A DNA stretch of 64,000 nucleotides from Rallus limicola (lineage: Eukaryota > Chordata > Aves > Gruiformes > Rallidae). The stretch is from positions 73,724,520 through 73,788,519 of the forward strand of contig JAKCOZ010000001.1 of assembly GCA_022605955.1 (NCBI GenBank). Direction: 5' to 3'. The position numbers and the translations under genes were made by a program. The notes under the pieces are model-generated. The model worked only from the letters and a program-made list of their open reading frames with translations, ran no database searches and was not told the origin of the DNA. This document shows positions 60,081 through 64,000 of this stretch, one piece after another. Positions within the stretch are counted from its first letter, which is position 1, and each line of letters opens with the position of its first letter.

Positions 60081-63000
60081 TGACTTCCTCTGGTGCTCAC
60101 TGAAGGCTCTGCAAATCTTTGGCTGGTGTTACCAAGGTTAAAACTTATAAAAGTTGGGGCAGGGTCAGTGCTGGGCATCGCAGCTCTGCTGAAGCCCATG
60201 GCTCTCAAGCTACCTGACAGCAGAACAGCTTTGCAGCTGCCTGGCTTTTTTTTGACTCATCAAAGGGCTGAAAAATCCAACCCTCTCCCCATATACCTGA
60301 CCTAAAATGAGTCCCAAGTGACAAAGCTAATTCTCCAGCCAGAGGTGCCACGTACCTTGCTAGCATCCCAGCCTGCTGTGCCTTTACTCTGAGTGGGAAA
60401 CGCAGCTTCAGCCTGCCCACTTACTTGCTTTTATCCTTGGAATTGGATTGAAGTTGTTCACAGAGGTAATGGGAACTTTTATCTAAACCAGACCCGAACA
60501 CTAGAATAAGTACCTTTGTCAGACCGAATTCTTCATCCTAGGCTGGTCTCGAATTTTGGGTTGTAAGACACTTCTGCCACAGGCATCCCCCACAGCGTTT
60601 TTACCCATGATGGTTCAGAAGGAACTCAAATACCTGCTGAAAACCCGCAGTCAGAACTTAGCTACTAACCAGCAAGACTATGGAGACTTAAAGGTCTTTG
60701 GATAAATTGGAAAGTTCTGATGGCTTTGTGATTTATTTATTTTCCCGATACCAGCCAAAACAAATTGTTTGGGATGGGGACAGGGACCTGGGAGGAGAAG
60801 GGAAGGATGGCTCTTCAAAGAATTTGAATGGACATTAACAGGGCTGTAAATCAATAGCAAAAACTGTTCACGCTCCCTCAACAGTAGGTCTTTGGCTACC
60901 TCAAACACTGAAGCACATTACCGGGTCTGTACCCCAGCCCTGCACCATGCACTGGCAGCCCTCTACCCCATGATGCCTGATCTGCACAGATGAGATCCTG
61001 AGCAACATCTTGGACCTCTGCTTTCTGAGCACCGCATCATGGTCCCAACACGCAGCAGCCAGCTTCCTCCCACCTAAGGGAAAATTGTTGTCCATAGCAG
61101 TTGGTGTCTGGGGAGATGGTTTTTGCTCCTTGTCCCAGAAACACAAGGACTGTGTACACACTGATTGAAGGACCTTAAAAAAACCCCAACCACTTCATGA
61201 AAAGCATGGGCCGCAAGCAGGGAGGAGCAGAGCCTCCCCTTTCAGCTTCAGGAGGCTGTTACACTGGCTCAGCTGCATGCTGAATTATACTACTCCACAG
61301 CAAGGTGGGTAGAGCAGAGATTGTCTACTTTGCATTTTGGGAATGGTTAATTACATAGGGTACAAATCTCTAGCTGAGGTGTCATGGCATTGGTTTTACT
61401 GCAGCACATGACACTAGCAGCAGACTGACTTCCTACTGCATCCTCCAGTTTCTTTCTGTGCTATTATTACCCTAAAATACTTATCATTTTGAAATAGGGA
61501 GTCTCTTGGTGTCCTGGTGTGGAAATACTTGTTCAAGAGTTATGGTCCAGCTCTATTCCCTTTTTGATAGGGTCTGAAGACTGAAAATCTTATCAAATTA
61601 AGAATGGCCATTTAGTAAAAATGGGATTAAAGATGGAATGAAAGTTGTCAAAAGCTTTCCAAGAGTGGCAAGGCAAATATACCCACCGCCATCTTCCTGA
61701 AGCTTACCCCTGTACTCCTAGAGCGAGAGGCTAAAACCTGTGGGTTGCCTTCAGCAGTGCTTTGTACCCTTCAGAGTCTACTTACTTCACTGCAATTAGG
61801 TTTAAGTGGTGTTTAGCATTCCACGATTGCCCTACTTTACAGTCCCTTCCTTTTCCTAGCTTAAAAAATAGCGATGTTGCAACACTGTAGTGTTTCTGTT
61901 GTGATTGTCATGATGGAAGCAGAGCCAATGCAATTTGCCCATGTTTTACTAACCGCCATCTGGCAGGGATATGGTGACATGCGAATCTTCACAGGACTCT
62001 TGTTTTTCAACTATCTGCTGGACAACTAAGGAGATCACCAGGCTGCTGGGATGAGTGCCAGATGGGAGGCAGGTATGTTTATGAGTTTAAGATTCTTATT
62101 TTCTTTCTGTGCTTTCACATGCTGTTCATGGAGTGGCAGGAAAAGTGAAAAGGGGGAGGAGGGGATGAGTCAGTGACTAGACTACAACTGTTCAAAAATC
62201 ACTTTGAAGTTCTGCAAAGCACAATTGTTTCACAGTCCATCTCTTATCTGCTGTTTGTTCACTTGGCCTTGAGGTCTGGATGAGTTTTTTGGGAGTCCTC
62301 ATTTTTCAGTGCTTTGCCCGGTGCCCCAGGCTGACAGGTGAGCACGCTGCTGAACACGTACACAGGACTCTCCAAAATGGCCACACTTGCCTCTCTGCCT
62401 TGGCCCTGTAGCTCTGGTGAGCTCTGGGGTGACAGCCATATGCTGCCTCACCAGTAATAACAGGCAGCTGACATGGTGTTAGTGCAGCAGCTATCCCTTG
62501 CACAGAAACACCGGAGTTACAGCAGCTTTGTGCCAAGAATAAGAGTGGGGTCTCTCTCCTCATCTCCCTGGACTTTAGGGCTGCTAAAAGGGCAAAAATT
62601 GTTGTGTCAAGATGGAGATTGAGTCTTTTGGACAATAAATGCCTAAATAACCAAGAGGATAATGATGACATTAAAACTGAAATTATTTTAAAGTTTAGCT
62701 AAGAATCCACATGAAAACACAGCACCTTCTGAATGGTGAAAGGACAACTGAGGAGAGTGGACATCACAGCCAACAAATCCCTGCTCAAGTGATCCAGACA
62801 GTAAGTTAACTTTATCTGGAGCACTCTCAGGGGCCAGCCACATGATGCTTCTCCACCTCTCCTCTGTTATCCCATGTCTCTGGATCTCCTTAGTGGGGAG
62901 TACTGCTCACTGCTGCAGGTCTCATCTGGGAGAAGGCTGTGCAGCACCTGCCCAGCTCACCAGGGCTGGAGCCAACACTGTCTCCTGTCGACACTGCAGA

Positions 63001-63673
63001 AGAAAATCAGCAGCTCCAGCAAACAAACTGAACAAATGCTGGTATAGCTATTTCAGTAACCCTGCAGTAAATATTTATCTGTCACACTCTGTGCATACCT
63101 ACACCAAATGTCTTGGCCCAACTCACCTTCTCATAGTGGGGTCAAAACAGAGAGCCTTGTTTTAGCCACAGTAATGACTAACATTTCTAATGACTAACAA
63201 AGAGCTACAGCAAAAAACACAAGCTGCTTTAACTCGAACCAAACAGTCATGGCTTATCAGCTAGGACTGAAAGATTCACATTCGGCTCAAACATAGAGGA
63301 GTATCTGTGGCACAATCTCACCAACGTGTTATATTAACAGAGCTGTGTGCAATAAACCCTGATTACAGTAAGCTTCTCATCACAAAGATTTCTGATGAGG
63401 GGGCTGGTTTGGAAGAACCCTGTGTTGCATCAATTAAGCAAAACAAACCACTCCTCAACAATTTTCCCCCAAACAAAAACCAGAACACAAACAAAAACAC
63501 CTCACCTGTCATGCTCAGGCTGGAAATCAACTCATGATTCTAGTCGAGGGTAAAGCATGCGACACGCACGCTTACCTTCACTTTCTTCCCTCGCCCCAGG
63601 TAAGGCAATTACTATGGAAATTATCTGCTCGATTATTAATTAAATATCTATAAACTCACACACTCACAGACAG
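60081..63673. other. Non-coding DNA, nothing recognised
   Basis: No gene, repeat family or strong structure was identified in 3.6 kb. Minus-strand frame 62306-62671 (121 codons) and plus-strand frame 62842-63165 (107 codons) have no domain resemblance. Confidence 0.55.
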
Positions 63674-63691
63674 TCTCTCTCTCTCTCTCTC
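63674..63691. repeat. (TC)n microsatellite
   Basis: Nine uninterrupted TC dinucleotides followed by AATAGG. The remaining bases to the window end show nothing recognisable. Confidence 0.95.
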
Positions 63692-64000
63692 AATAGGTCT
63701 TGGCATAAGGGAGCACACAGAATTTTGGCAACGAGCTGAGAGTGGAATAGGCGGCACAACCTAGACATGCCCAAGCCTTCTTGACACGGGAACAGCTTCT
63801 CTTCCCTATGCCAGTGGTGTGCTCGGTGCCAGCTCTGATGCACACCCCCTTCCAGGAATGGCTCTCATCCATGCTGGCAAACAAAATGATAGAAAAGAAA
63901 ATATGAAATTACTCTTCAAAATGTAAGTGGAAGGATGAGCACAGCGCCAAGTGAGAAGTATCCAAATGTGAGATCCCACACTGCTACATGTCAGTTGGAA

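Noticed and set aside
1..64000. CRISPR arrays, operons, tRNA or rRNA genes
   Set aside because: No regularly spaced repeats, no compact co-directional coding, no cloverleaf or rRNA-like sequence recognised; the CR1 copies place the DNA in an amniote nuclear genome.
1..64000. Endogenous retrovirus or full-length LTR element
   Set aside because: No paired LTRs, primer-binding site or gag/pol-like frames were recognised; a solo LTR at 8.3-8.7 kb could not be excluded or supported.

Overview
The window reads as vertebrate nuclear DNA, most likely from a bird. The direct support is several CR1 LINE pieces. They have the typical truncated 3' half, the terminal consensus GGTTGGAAGG / CCTTCCAACC and a degenerate ATTCTATG octamer tail. 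They are the only clear interspersed repeats in 64 kb. The remaining sequence is AT-rich, with short homopolymers and microsatellites, as expected of a compact avian genome. A turtle or crocodilian source is less likely but cannot be excluded from sequence alone.

I found no protein-coding gene, rRNA, tRNA, CRISPR array or prokaryotic feature. The open reading frames are all short (169 codons at most), mostly overlap on both strands, and lack recognisable domains. The exceptions are two ORFs that encode remnants of the CR1 reverse-transcriptase C-terminus. The window is therefore best described as intergenic or deep-intronic DNA.

Layout. 1-8 kb: plain AT-rich DNA, one weak exon-like stretch on the minus strand (about 1.3-1.5 kb) and a 15-bp tandem duplication. 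8.3-8.7 kb: an isolated GC-rich block. 9.9-14.4 kb: old palindromic repeat remnants and a hAT-like DNA-transposon end at 11.93 kb. 15.8-18.5 kb: AT/homeobox-motif-rich DNA resembling conserved non-coding elements. 22-31 kb: small hairpins, a CR1 on the minus strand (28.66-29.02 kb), an older CR1 tail on the plus strand (29.2-29.4 kb) and a perfect 14-bp-stem hairpin (30.17 kb). 31.6-37.4 kb: MIR-like SINE fossils and a (CT)n tract, followed by the most regulatory-looking part of the window. That part holds two blocks dense in TAATTA/CAATTA words and a small CpG/G-quadruplex-prone island. 39.5 kb: a CR1 tail. 46.4-50.7 kb: further candidate regulatory blocks, a GT repeat and an 81-nt pure purine tract. 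57.1-58.0 kb: a rearranged CR1 whose inverted copy forms a long hairpin. 59.2-60.1 kb: a last AT-motif block. The rest shows nothing I can name.

The most plausible job for the region, by inference only, is a stretch of cis-regulatory landscape near or inside a developmental gene that lies outside the window. I saw no evidence of a new multi-gene system. The oddest structures are the CR1 inverted repeat at 57.4-57.7 kb and the small perfect hairpins.
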